Assembly: GCA_002086835.1 (NCBI GenBank)
Contig: MVIG01000017.1
Coordinates: 1-64,000 of the forward strand
Direction of reading: 5' to 3'
DNA: 64,000 bases
From: Mycolicibacterium porcinum
GTDB lineage: Bacteria; Actinomycetota; Actinomycetes; Mycobacteriales; Mycobacteriaceae
Shown here: positions 31,146 through 39,485 of the stretch, piece after piece
How positions within the stretch are numbered: the stretch's first letter is position 1
Layout of the letters: each line of letters opens with the position of its first letter
The notes under the pieces: generated by a model
What the model was told of the DNA's origin: nothing
Databases searched by the model: none
The model's input: only the letters and a program-made list of their open reading frames with translations
Program-made: the position numbers and the translations under genes

Positions 31146-31883
31146 TTACGGCTGCTCCCCCACCCCGAGCGCGGCGAGCAGCGCCTCACGATGCGCGATG
31201 AATTCGGGATTGCGGTAGGTGCGGGCGTCAGGCGTCTGAAAGTCCAGGTGCCGGTCGACGACGAAGGTTCCGCCGTCGAGCACCAGGACCCGGTCGGCCA
31301 GGGTCACGGCCTCGTCGACGTCGTGGGTCACCAGCAGCACCCCCGGCTCGTACTTCGCGCACAGCTCCTTGAGCAGATGGTGCATCCGGACCCTGGTCAG
31401 GGCGTCGAGCGCGCCGAAGGGCTCATCGGCCAGCAGCAGCGCGGGGTTTCGCACCAGCGACCGGGCCAGGGCCACGCGCTGCTGCTCACCACCGGACAAC
31501 TCGTAGGGCCAGGCCTGTTCGCGTCCGGCCAGGCCGACGTCGGCGAGCACTGCACTCGCCCGCTGTCTGACCTCGCGACCGGACAGACCGAGCGCGACGT
31601 TGTCGAGCACCCGCGACCACGGCAGCAGACGGGAATCCTGGAACACCACCGAAACATCGCGGGCGACGAACAGGTCCCCGGCCCCGGCCACGCCGTGGTC
31701 GAGCCCGGCCAGTGCCCGCAGCAGCGTGCTCTTACCCGAGCCGCTGCGCCCCAGCAGGGCCACGAATTCACCCTTGCGGATGGTGAGATCGACTGCATCG
31801 AGAATGGTTGTGCCGCCGAAAGATCGGCTCAGTTGGCGGACGACGGCCACTTCCTCGGTCAGGTTCCCAGTGCGCGTCGCCAC
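31146..31883 (-). CDS. ssuB: sulfonate-type ABC transporter ATP-binding protein (SsuB)
   Basis: This ATPase powers an aliphatic sulfonate importer at the cytoplasmic membrane. The 245-residue protein has Walker A GRSGSGKST (45-52), signature LSGGEQQRVALARSL, Walker B LLLADEP and the switch His in LLVTHDVDEAV. It starts at GTG with GGAGAG upstream, overlapping the permease gene by 25 bp. Nitrate and taurine ATPases are close relatives; the monooxygenase in the operon favours sulfonates. Confidence 0.9.
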   Translation of the reverse strand: MATRTGNLTEEVAVVRQLSRSFGGTTILDAVDLTIRKGEFVALLGRSGSGKSTLLRALAGLDHGVAGAGDLFVARDVSVVFQDSRLLPWSRVLDNVALGLSGREVRQRASAVLADVGLAGREQAWPYELSGGEQQRVALARSLVRNPALLLADEPFGALDALTRVRMHHLLKELCAKYEPGVLLVTHDVDEAVTLADRVLVLDGGTFVVDRHLDFQTPDARTYRNPEFIAHREALLAALGVGEQP

Positions 31884-32740
31884 GACAGTGCTCTCCTCTC
31901 GATGGCGCGGACGACGTAATCCCCGGTGAGCCCGAACACCGCGTAGACCAGCAGACCCACCACCACGATGTCCAGCTGCCCGTACAAGCGCGCCTGGGTC
32001 ATGAGGTAGCCGATGCCGCTGGTGGCGTTGACCTGTTCGACGACCACCAGTGCCGTCCAGGAGATGGTGACGGCGAGCCGCAGTCCGGTGAAGAATCCGG
32101 GCAGGGCCCCCGGAATGGCCACCTTGCGGATGAACTGGCTGCGGGAAAGCCCAACGGTCTCAGCCAGTTCCACGTGCCGCAGGTCGACACCTTTGAGCTG
32201 TGCGGTGGTGTTGATGTAGACGGGAATCAGCACGCTGGTGGCGATGATGATGATCTTCATGGTGTCGCCGATACCGAACCAGATGATCGCCAGGGGGATG
32301 ATGGCCAGGGTCGGGACCGCGCGCTTGACCTGGATAGGCCCGTCGACGATGGCCTCCCCGACCCGGCTCAGCCCCGAGATCAGCGCGAGGGCCAGGCCCA
32401 GCACCACCCCGATGGCCAAGGAGATGGAGGCGAGCTTGAGCGAGGCGAGGATGTTCGTGGGCAACCGGCCGTCCGACCACATGTCGCCGATCGTGCGCAC
32501 GATGTCGAGGGGATGCGGGAGGGTACGCGGGTCGAGGATGCCCAGTTGCGACGTGACGATCCAGACGGCGACCAGCAGCAGCGGTCCGATGGCCAACGAC
32601 GCGGGGATGGCCCGTCCCGGTCCCAGCCGTCGGCGCCGCTGCGTGCCCGACCGGTGTTCCAGGTGCGGATAGTCCTGGTGCTCAACCGGATTGGGGTCCG
32701 ATTTCAGCACCGAGGTGTGGGGCGTCTGGACGGTGGTCAC
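31859..32740 (-). CDS. ssuC: sulfonate-type ABC transporter permease (SsuC)
   Basis: This 293-residue membrane protein has about six helices and the EAA loop (VELAETVGLSRSQFIRKVAIPGALPGFF) that contacts the ATPase. The basic N-terminal tail of 45 residues is cytoplasmic. The GTG start overlaps the stop of the binding-protein gene by 4 bp. It belongs with ssuA and ssuB as one importer. Confidence 0.9.
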   Translation of the reverse strand: MTTVQTPHTSVLKSDPNPVEHQDYPHLEHRSGTQRRRRLGPGRAIPASLAIGPLLLVAVWIVTSQLGILDPRTLPHPLDIVRTIGDMWSDGRLPTNILASLKLASISLAIGVVLGLALALISGLSRVGEAIVDGPIQVKRAVPTLAIIPLAIIWFGIGDTMKIIIIATSVLIPVYINTTAQLKGVDLRHVELAETVGLSRSQFIRKVAIPGALPGFFTGLRLAVTISWTALVVVEQVNATSGIGYLMTQARLYGQLDIVVVGLLVYAVFGLTGDYVVRAIERRALSWRRALGT

Positions 32741-33795
32741 TGCTTACCCGTCGACGTCGCGTTGAGGTCGGCGAACCGAGAATCGAATTCGTCTTTGGCG
32801 CTCAACTGTTTTCCGGAGAAGGCTCCGGCCTGCTGAAGCAGGTCGATGGTCTCCTGCTGGGTGTGGATCAGCTCATCGGTGAATCCCGGCACCGAGGACT
32901 TTCCGTCGGCCGCCGCGATGGCCTTGGCGTCTTCCGGGCTGACCTTCTGGTCCTTGATCAGGTACTCGTCGATCCAGGTCTGCTTGTTGTCGTTGAGCCA
33001 CTGTTCGGCGCGGTACCAGGCGATGACGAACTCGCGGATGGCCGCGGCGCGGGCCGGGTCCGACAGTGCGTCCCGGCTGGCGTAGACGTAGTACAGGCCA
33101 GGGTAAGCGCCCGGGGCATTGGGGATTTCGATGCTGCCCTCCCCCTTGGTCGAGGCGAGGTAGCGGACGCGGTCCGGTTGCTTGAGCACCGCGGCGTTGA
33201 CCTGTTCGGCACGCAGGCCGTCAGCGAACTCGGCCAACCCGAGGTTGATCGGCTGCACGTCCTTGATGCTCAGGCCGGCGGACTTGAGGTTGCGCAGCAC
33301 CACCGCCTGCTGCGCCGTGCCTTCGTTGATCGCGATCTTCTTGCCGGCCAGGTCTTTCAATGACTTGATGCCCGAGCCCGGCGAGGTTGCCAGCACCAGC
33401 CCGTTCCCGTCGTATTTCACCGCCCCGACGATGGGCACTCCGGCGTCCGAGTACTGCGCGAGGATGGGCGGGACATCGCCGACCCGGCCCAGTTGCGCGT
33501 TACCCGAGCGGATCGCCTCCAGACGCAGCGGTCCGCTGCTGAAGTTGGCGTAGGTGACGTCCGCGCTGAGCCGGTCCTGCTCTCCGGAGAGTTTGAACAG
33601 GGTCTTGAGCCGGTTGGCGTCGTCGGCGACCACCAGGCTGGTGCCGTCCGGAACCGCCACCGGAATCGGGGCATCGGCCGCCAGGCCGCCGGTGCCCGAG
33701 GAACCGGCCCCGGACGACTGGCAGGCGCTCACCATGGCCACCACAAGTCCGGCAGCCAGGATCCCCCGGGCCAAGCGGGTCAACGGATTGCGCAT
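32737..33795 (-). CDS. ssuA: sulfonate-type ABC transporter substrate-binding lipoprotein (SsuA)
   Basis: This 352-residue lipoprotein has a signal peptide ending in the lipobox VSAC (Cys25) and the two-lobed fold of nitrate/sulfonate-binding proteins (NFSSGPLRLEAIRSGNAQLG, INEGTAQQAVVLRNL). It is expected to be anchored to the outer face of the membrane. The ATG at 33795 has AGGGGA six bases upstream. It lies 13 bp after the monooxygenase gene. Confidence 0.9.
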   Translation of the reverse strand: MRNPLTRLARGILAAGLVVAMVSACQSSGAGSSGTGGLAADAPIPVAVPDGTSLVVADDANRLKTLFKLSGEQDRLSADVTYANFSSGPLRLEAIRSGNAQLGRVGDVPPILAQYSDAGVPIVGAVKYDGNGLVLATSPGSGIKSLKDLAGKKIAINEGTAQQAVVLRNLKSAGLSIKDVQPINLGLAEFADGLRAEQVNAAVLKQPDRVRYLASTKGEGSIEIPNAPGAYPGLYYVYASRDALSDPARAAAIREFVIAWYRAEQWLNDNKQTWIDEYLIKDQKVSPEDAKAIAAADGKSSVPGFTDELIHTQQETIDLLQQAGAFSGKQLSAKDEFDSRFADLNATSTGKQ

Positions 33796-33808
33796 ATGGG
33801 GTCCCCTG

Positions 33809-35164
33809 TCAGCTCGCCGCCGACACGGCGGTGCCGGCAGCGGTGGTGAATTGGTTGGCCGGCCGGTCAAGGCCGAGATGGTCACGAAGCGTGGTGCCGG
33901 TGTATTCCTCGCGGAAGATGCCGCGGTGCTGCAACTCTGGGACGACATGGTCGACGAAGTCGGCCAGTGAGGACGGCAGGGCCGGCGGGATGAGGTTGAA
34001 GCCGTCGGCCGCGCCGGTGGTGAACCATTCCTCGATGGTGTCGGCGACCTGCTCGGGCGTGCCGGCGAACAATCGATGTCCCCGACCGCTGCTCAGCCTC
34101 AGCAACAGTTCACGGACGGTGAGGTTGTCGGTCTCGACCAACCGCTTCACCAGGGCGAGCCGGCTCTTGATGAACGTGTCCCCCGGGTCCTCGGCGGGAA
34201 AGTTCAGTTTCCGGTCGAGATCGTCCTTGGTGACCGCGAATCCGACGATGGCGCTGAGTTGTTCGAGCCCGTAATCGGGCACGGTGAGCTCTTCGAATTC
34301 GCGTTGGCGTTCGCGGGCCTCGGCTTCTGTGCCTCCGATGATGGTCGACAGCCCGGGCAGGATGTGCACCTGATCGGGGTTGCGACCGTGCCGGCGGATG
34401 CGGGCCTTGACGTCGCGGTAGAAGTCGCGGGCCTCGTCCAGGGTGGGTTGTGCGGTGAAGATGGCCTCGGCGTAGCGGGCGGCGAGATCCTTGCCGGGCT
34501 CGGATGATCCGGCCTGGAACAACACCGGATGCCCCTGCGGTGAGCGCGGCACCTCCAGCGGTCCAGCGACGTCGAAGTGCGGTCCGGAGTGGTTGATCGC
34601 GTGGATCTTGTCCGGGTCCACGAAGCGTGGCGCAACCTTGTCGCCGACGATCGCGTCGTCCTCCCAGCTGTCCCACAATTTCAGGGCGACCTGGAGGAAC
34701 TCATCGGCACGCCGGTACCGCGCCGCCGGGTCCGGATGATTCGGCACCCCGAAGTTGGCTGCCGCCGAGGCGTTGGCCGTCGTCACCACGTTCCAGCCGG
34801 CCCGTCCCCGGCTCACGTGGTCGAGGGTGGCGAACCGGCGCGCCAACCCGTACGGGTCGTTGTAGGTGGTGGACGCCGTGGCAATCAGACCGACGTTGCT
34901 GGTCGCCCCGGCCAGCGCCGCGACCAGGGTGATCGGGTCGAGCGCATCGAACGGCCGAAACTCTGTCTGGTCCTTGAGCACTGGATGGTCGGCGAAGAAA
35001 ACCGCGTCGAGCTTGCCGCGCTCGGCGATGCGGGCCAGTTCGATGTAGTGGGCGATGTCGGTGATGCCCGACAGATCCGTTTCGGGGAGACGCCACGCCG
35101 CTTCGTGTTGGCCGATGTTGCGCAGGAATGCGTTGAGGTGCAACTGCCTTGCGGGCGCAGCCAT
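33809..35164 (-). CDS. FMN-dependent monooxygenase of the NtaA/SnaA/DszA family
   Basis: This luciferase-like monooxygenase uses FMNH2 and oxygen to attack organosulfur or amine substrates. The 451-residue protein has the family landmarks FFADHPVLKD, GRAGWNVVTTANASAAANFG, LFQAGSSEPGKDLAARYAEAIF and the GTPEQVADTIEEWF end. AAAGGAG nine bases before the ATG at 35164 decides the start. It is first in the operon with ssuABC, which suggests desulfonation of imported substrates. No flavin reductase is encoded nearby, so it must come from elsewhere. Confidence 0.88.
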   Translation of the reverse strand: MAAPARQLHLNAFLRNIGQHEAAWRLPETDLSGITDIAHYIELARIAERGKLDAVFFADHPVLKDQTEFRPFDALDPITLVAALAGATSNVGLIATASTTYNDPYGLARRFATLDHVSRGRAGWNVVTTANASAAANFGVPNHPDPAARYRRADEFLQVALKLWDSWEDDAIVGDKVAPRFVDPDKIHAINHSGPHFDVAGPLEVPRSPQGHPVLFQAGSSEPGKDLAARYAEAIFTAQPTLDEARDFYRDVKARIRRHGRNPDQVHILPGLSTIIGGTEAEARERQREFEELTVPDYGLEQLSAIVGFAVTKDDLDRKLNFPAEDPGDTFIKSRLALVKRLVETDNLTVRELLLRLSSGRGHRLFAGTPEQVADTIEEWFTTGAADGFNLIPPALPSSLADFVDHVVPELQHRGIFREEYTGTTLRDHLGLDRPANQFTTAAGTAVSAAS

Positions 35165-35272
35165 CGAGACGAGCTCCTTTGGACGGTGAACGGGCTGCGT
35201 CCATTTCAGGGGCCGGGAGGTACAGCGAGAACAGTTAAGATCAGCGAAATTCCAGCTAACTTCCAGATACGA

Positions 35273-35306
35273 CACGAGCGTGCGGCTTGTCTGCCGCACG
35301 CTCGTG
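35273..35306 (-). terminator. terminator hairpin after KW-repeat gene 2
   Basis: Arms CACGAGCGTGCGGC (35273-35286) and GCCGCACGCTCGTG (35293-35306) are a perfect 14-bp inverted repeat with a 6-base loop, starting 29 bp past the stop at 35336. It separates that gene from the monooxygenase operon on the same strand. Confidence 0.8.
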
Positions 35307-35335
35307 AGTGAGCTCGATGCCCTCCGGTGGGAGGG

Positions 35336-35707
35336 TCAGCCCAGGCCGGTCCACTTCTTCAGCATCTTGCCCGGGAAGCCGCCCCACTTTTCGGCGGTCT
35401 TGCCCGGGAACGTCGCCCACTTCTCAGCGGTCTTGCCCGGGAACGAGGTCCACTTCTCAGCGGTGTCGCCGGGGAAGTTGGTCCACTTCTCCACGATGGG
35501 GTTCTCGGGCAGGTCGACCCCACCGGTGAGCGCTGTCTTGGCGGCGTCGGTGACGGCATCGGTGACTGACGAATTCACGCGGTCACACGGCGAGCACCCG
35601 ACGGTGCTGTTGCCCTTCGAATCGGCCGACGCCGGCGCGGACAGCGCCACCGCGGCGCCGATGGCCCCCGCGGCAAGCGTCGTGGCGATCAAACTCTTCT
35701 GCATCAT
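35336..35707 (-). CDS. secreted KW/FPG 11-residue repeat protein, copy 2
   Basis: This is a paralogue of 30746-31084, also of a family I do not know. The 123-residue protein has a signal peptide (cleavage after APASA, residue 28), a CSPC pair (Cys38, Cys41) and a linker. Then come five exact 11-residue units with Trp at 75, 86, 97, 108 and 119, consensus EKWTxFPGKTA. The repeats are more uniform than in copy 1. Two ATG codons in a row (35707, 35704) follow GGGGA; the second has better spacing. A -10-like TAGCGT lies about 50 bp upstream (35758-35763). It has its own terminator. Confidence 0.8.
   Translation of the reverse strand: MMQKSLIATTLAAGAIGAAVALSAPASADSKGNSTVGCSPCDRVNSSVTDAVTDAAKTALTGGVDLPENPIVEKWTNFPGDTAEKWTSFPGKTAEKWATFPGKTAEKWGGFPGKMLKKWTGLG
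35339..35491 (-). repeat. tandem 33-bp coding repeats (KW/FPG units)
   Basis: Four full units and one partial unit of 33 bp are highly alike at DNA level (GGGAAC and CCACTT recur every 33 bp on the plus strand). The similarity is higher than in copy 1, so recent expansion or homogenisation is possible here. Confidence 0.85.
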
Positions 35708-36087
35708 GGGTCCCCAACTGTCGTGTCTGACGCCGCCGACGGCGACGACAATTTGACACGCTAGTCCCAGAACGCGGCTGACGCCGGGTCAGGACAGACC
35801 GCAAAAGAGGTTTGCTGTAGCTGGCGAAAGCCTGGACCGACCGGCGGTGTGGCCCGGCTGCGCGCGCCGCACGGGGCACCGGAACAGAACACCAGGTAAC
35901 CGCTGGGTGAACAGTCCCGCGGCAGACCGATCCACCTGGCAGTTTCGCTACATGCCGGGGCGCAATCGGTATCGCTTCCAGCCAGGGCCTACCCCGGGAG
36001 CATCGTCGCCGCTTCGAGATCCAGACTACGTCGGGGACCCCGGATGATCTTGCTCACGTTTTGCTGGGCGGGGCGGGTGATGACGTT
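35708..36087. other. 380-bp intergenic region
   Basis: This lies between KW-repeat gene 2 and an LLM oxidoreductase gene, both on the minus strand. Apart from a -10-like hexamer at 35758-35763 I see no clear signal. A 66-codon plus-strand frame (35847-36047) has no recognisable domain or ribosome binding site and I do not call it a gene. Confidence 0.5.
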
Positions 36088-36981
36088 TCAAGCGAAGACC
36101 TTCACCGCCTCGGCAACGCGCCGCAGCTGGTCGATGTCCGAGCTGGTCGGGATGAGGTGCACCTCGTCGGTACCGATGTCCTCGAACTTGCCGAGCACAT
36201 CGATCAACTCCTCTTCCGTACCGGCCCATCCGGTCACGGGAGCCATCGCATCGACGTACTCGGCCGGGATCCAGTTCATGTACCGGCGCAGGTGCCGGTG
36301 TACCTGGGCGCGAGCTTCTTCGGGCTTGCCGAGGGCGAACCAGAACGACGTCGCAAGGTGCGGCTTGGGCCTACCCGCCTCGGCCCACGATGTCCGGGCG
36401 ATGTCGAACAGCTCGGCCTGGCGGGTCAGATCCAGGTCCAATGTCGTACCGGCCACGCCGTCGGCCCAGACCGCGGCATCACGGATGGTCTTGGGCCCGA
36501 TGGAGCCGATCTGCAGGGGTGGCCCACCGGCCTGCACCGGGGGCGGCCCCACCGGCAGCACCGATTCGGTGACTTTCTCCCCCGCCCAGACCCGCTTCAT
36601 CACCGCGACCCGCTCGGCCATTCCGCGTCGGGTCTGAGACGCCGGGTCGGCGCCCACCGCGTGGTAGTCCTCGTGACGGCCGCCGACACCGATGCCCACG
36701 GTCAGCCGGCCGCCGCTGAGCAGATCCCCGGTCGCCAGGCCCTTCGCCAGCATCACCGGGTCGTGCAGCTGAGGCACCACCACCGTGGTCACCAGCCGCA
36801 CCCGGTCGGTCCACGCCGCCAGGGCGCCCAGCAGGGTCAGGCTGTCGGGGTTGTCGAACGCGATCCGCTCGCCCCAGCACAGCGACGAGAAGGGACCTCC
36901 GTCGATGACGTGCGCCCAGGACCGCAGCGTCGTCGCATCCAACTGAGGTTCCATGACCGGCATCGTCATCCCCACGCGCAC
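36088..36981 (-). CDS. LLM-class flavin (probably F420) oxidoreductase
   Basis: This 297-residue luciferase-like TIM barrel protein has TVGIGVGGRHEDYHAVG and LQIGSIGPKTIRDAAVWADG. Mycobacterial members of this class mostly use F420; the cofactor here is inferred. The GTG at 36981 has no ribosome binding site and lies 38 bp from the divergent VOC gene, so one or both transcripts may be leaderless. The substrate is unknown. Confidence 0.85.
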   Translation of the reverse strand: MRVGMTMPVMEPQLDATTLRSWAHVIDGGPFSSLCWGERIAFDNPDSLTLLGALAAWTDRVRLVTTVVVPQLHDPVMLAKGLATGDLLSGGRLTVGIGVGGRHEDYHAVGADPASQTRRGMAERVAVMKRVWAGEKVTESVLPVGPPPVQAGGPPLQIGSIGPKTIRDAAVWADGVAGTTLDLDLTRQAELFDIARTSWAEAGRPKPHLATSFWFALGKPEEARAQVHRHLRRYMNWIPAEYVDAMAPVTGWAGTEEELIDVLGKFEDIGTDEVHLIPTSSDIDQLRRVAEAVKVFA

Positions 36982-37019
36982 GCACGGATTCTGTCACGTC
37001 GAGGTGGCAGCATGAACCC

Positions 37020-37433
37020 ATGCCCATCACCACGTCCTCGGTCGCCCATGTGCGGCTCACGGTCACCGATATCGAACGGTCCCGGCAGTTCTACGAGAGC
37101 GTGTTCGGGTGGCCGGTTCTCATCGAGATGCCGCGGGACGCCGATCCGGACGTTCGCGCCCGCCTCAGTTTCCTGGCCGGCGGCGTCATCTACGACGCCG
37201 GGGCAACGTTGGTCGGCCTGCGCCCAGTCGGGCGCGATGCGTTCGACGAGAATCGAACCGGGCTGGATCACTTGGCGTTCCGGCTCAAGAACCTCGCGGA
37301 GTTGAACGACGCCGCGGGGCACCTCGACGATCTGGGCGTCGGGCATGAACCGGTCAAGGACATCGGGCCGTCCTACATCCTCGAGTTCCGCGACCCCGAC
37401 AACATCGCGCTGGAGCTCACTGCGCCGAAGTAG
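37020..37433 (+). CDS. VOC (glyoxalase/dioxygenase superfamily) protein
   Basis: This 137-residue protein has two beta-alpha-beta-beta-beta modules. His10, His84 and Glu132 are placed as metal ligands, which suggests a real metalloenzyme or resistance protein rather than a degenerate member. It is divergent from the LLM oxidoreductase. The reaction is unknown. Confidence 0.85.
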   Translation: MPITTSSVAHVRLTVTDIERSRQFYESVFGWPVLIEMPRDADPDVRARLSFLAGGVIYDAGATLVGLRPVGRDAFDENRTGLDHLAFRLKNLAELNDAAGHLDDLGVGHEPVKDIGPSYILEFRDPDNIALELTAPK

Positions 37434-37510
37434 ACCCGGGGGATATCCCCCACGGGCATTCGGAGGAAAACGCTGTGTCGCCGGGCCGCTCGAGTTCGTA
37501 GGTTGAAGGC

Positions 37511-38821
37511 ATGGTCGCAACGAGCGAAACCGCCCTGCCCGCCCCCGCCGAGCCGGCTCCCGAGCCCGCGGCGAAGTCCCGCGCCATCGGCCTCGTCCCG
37601 ACCGCGTCGATGATCACCGGCGCCGGGGTGGCGTTGGTGTGGTTCTGGATTCCGTTGTCCATCATGGTCATCGGGTTCTCCTCGATTCCGTCGGTGATCG
37701 GATTCGTGCTCTCCGCGGTGGTGTTCATCTACCTGATGCGCGGGGTCGAGTGGGTCGAGCGGGCGCGCAGTGAAGCGGTGTTCGGCCTGGGCATCGGCGT
37801 TCCGCCACGGCAACTGTCGCCGCACTCCGGGTTCCAGGGCTGGGCACACCAGCTGTGGCTCGACATCAGCAGTAGCCGGTTCTGGAAAGGTTTCTGCCAC
37901 CACTACCTGCGGATGATCTACGACATGCTGGCCACCGGCCTCGCGTTCGCGCTACTGACGTTCGCGTTCCTCGGTCCGGCCGCGTCCGTCGCCGTCCGCC
38001 AGAGCGACCGGGACGCCGGGCTGATCTTCCTGTCGCCGCCGATCGCGTGGTTGCTGGCGATCGTCGCGGTGATCGCGGCGGTAGCCATCCTGATCTTCGC
38101 CCCGGCCATGGACGCCGCGATCGACCGATGGCTCTTGCCACCGTCTCCCACCGCCGCCCTGGAGTATCAGGTGAACGCGCTGGCCGATGCCCGGCAGGGT
38201 GCGGTGTCCTCGGCGCAGACCGAACGCCACCGCATCGAACGCGATCTGCACGACAGCGTGCAGCCGCGGCTGGTGTCCCTGGCGATGACGATCGGGCTGG
38301 CTCAGACCAAACTGGATTCGGATCCGCCCGCCGCCAAGGCACTGATCGCCGAGGCCCACGATGACGCCAAGAGCGCACTGGTGGAACTGCGCAACGTGGT
38401 GCGCGGTATCGCGCCGACGATCCTGTCGGATCGGGGTCTGGACGCCGCGTTGTCATCGGTGGTGCAACGTGCCGAGACCTCGGGAGTCCCAACCACATTG
38501 CAGGTCGAGCTACCGCGCCGGCTGCCCGATGAGGTGGAATCCGTGGCCTACTTCGTGGTCGCCGAGGCATTGACCAACATCGCCAAACACGCCAACGCCT
38601 CGCAGGCGGTGGTCACCGTGCGATTGGATGGCGCCGCCAACGTGCTGTACGTCTCGGTGTTCGACGACGGTCAGGGCGGCGCGGTCATCGACGCGGGCGA
38701 CAACGCCACGGGCCTGCGCGGGCTGGACGAGCGGGTACGCGCCGCAGGCGGCACCTTCGGGGTGTCCAGCCCCGCCACCGGACCCACAATCGTCACGGCG
38801 GTGCTGCCATGCGGATCGTGA
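37511..38821 (+). CDS. membrane sensor histidine kinase (HisKA_3, NarL-type)
   Basis: This 436-residue kinase has four hydrophobic segments in the first 200 residues (about 35-55, 57-77, 140-160, 178-200) and no large extracellular domain, so it probably senses the membrane. The phospho-acceptor His is in RIERDLHDSVQPRLVSLAM, and the ATPase domain ends with GLRGLDERVRAAGGTFGV. It pairs with the LuxR-type regulator that overlaps its end by 13 bp, and with a DUF4097 protein after that. Confidence 0.93.
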   Translation: MVATSETALPAPAEPAPEPAAKSRAIGLVPTASMITGAGVALVWFWIPLSIMVIGFSSIPSVIGFVLSAVVFIYLMRGVEWVERARSEAVFGLGIGVPPRQLSPHSGFQGWAHQLWLDISSSRFWKGFCHHYLRMIYDMLATGLAFALLTFAFLGPAASVAVRQSDRDAGLIFLSPPIAWLLAIVAVIAAVAILIFAPAMDAAIDRWLLPPSPTAALEYQVNALADARQGAVSSAQTERHRIERDLHDSVQPRLVSLAMTIGLAQTKLDSDPPAAKALIAEAHDDAKSALVELRNVVRGIAPTILSDRGLDAALSSVVQRAETSGVPTTLQVELPRRLPDEVESVAYFVVAEALTNIAKHANASQAVVTVRLDGAANVLYVSVFDDGQGGAVIDAGDNATGLRGLDERVRAAGGTFGVSSPATGPTIVTAVLPCGS

Positions 38822-39453
38822 TCGCCGAAGACTCGGCATTGTTGCGCGCGGGAATCGAACGGATCCTCGCCGACGCCGGGCACGAGGTCGTCGCCGGTGT
38901 CCCCGACGCCACCAACCTGCTGCGCCTGGTCAACGAGCATCATCCCGATCTGGCCATCCTCGACGTCCGGATGCCGCCGACGTTCACCGACGAGGGCATC
39001 CGGGCGGCGGCGCTACTCCGCAGCCAGAACCCCGAGTCCCCCGTCCTGGTGCTGTCCCACTACGTCGAAGAGCGCTACGCAGCCGATCTGATCGCCTCGG
39101 ACACAAAAGGATTCGGCTATCTGCTCAAGGATCGGGTGGCCGATGTACCGGCCTTCCTCGACGCCGTGGCCGTGGTGGGCGGCGGAGGCACGGTGCTCGA
39201 TCCCGAGGTGGTGTCACAGATCTTGGTACGTTCGGCCCGCCACAGCGCCCTCGACCAGCTGACCCCGCGCGAGCGCGATGTCCTGCAGCTCATGGCCGAG
39301 GGGAAGACCAATTCGGCGATCGCTGCCGCACTGCACATCTCGGTCGGCTCGGCTGAGAAGCACATCGCGTCGATCTTCACGAAATTCGACCTCGCTCCCG
39401 ACGAGAGCGAGAACCGCCGGGTCCTGGCGGTGCTGCGTTACCTCGAGACCTAA
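38809..39453 (+). CDS. LuxR/NarL-family response regulator
   Basis: This 214-residue regulator has a receiver domain with Asp52 as phospho-acceptor (LAILDVRMPP) and a C-terminal LuxR helix-turn-helix (LTPRERDVLQLMAEG, TNSAIAAALHISVGSAEKH). It is the partner of the preceding kinase, whose gene it overlaps. The targets probably include its own three-gene unit. Confidence 0.94.
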   Translation: MRIVIAEDSALLRAGIERILADAGHEVVAGVPDATNLLRLVNEHHPDLAILDVRMPPTFTDEGIRAAALLRSQNPESPVLVLSHYVEERYAADLIASDTKGFGYLLKDRVADVPAFLDAVAVVGGGGTVLDPEVVSQILVRSARHSALDQLTPRERDVLQLMAEGKTNSAIAAALHISVGSAEKHIASIFTKFDLAPDESENRRVLAVLRYLET

Positions 39454-39485
39454 GCCGAACACCCTTACCGGGAAGGAATTTCATC

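Noticed and set aside
35847..36047. 66-codon plus-strand frame in the 380-bp gap
   Set aside because: No ribosome binding site, domain or codon pattern that supports a gene.
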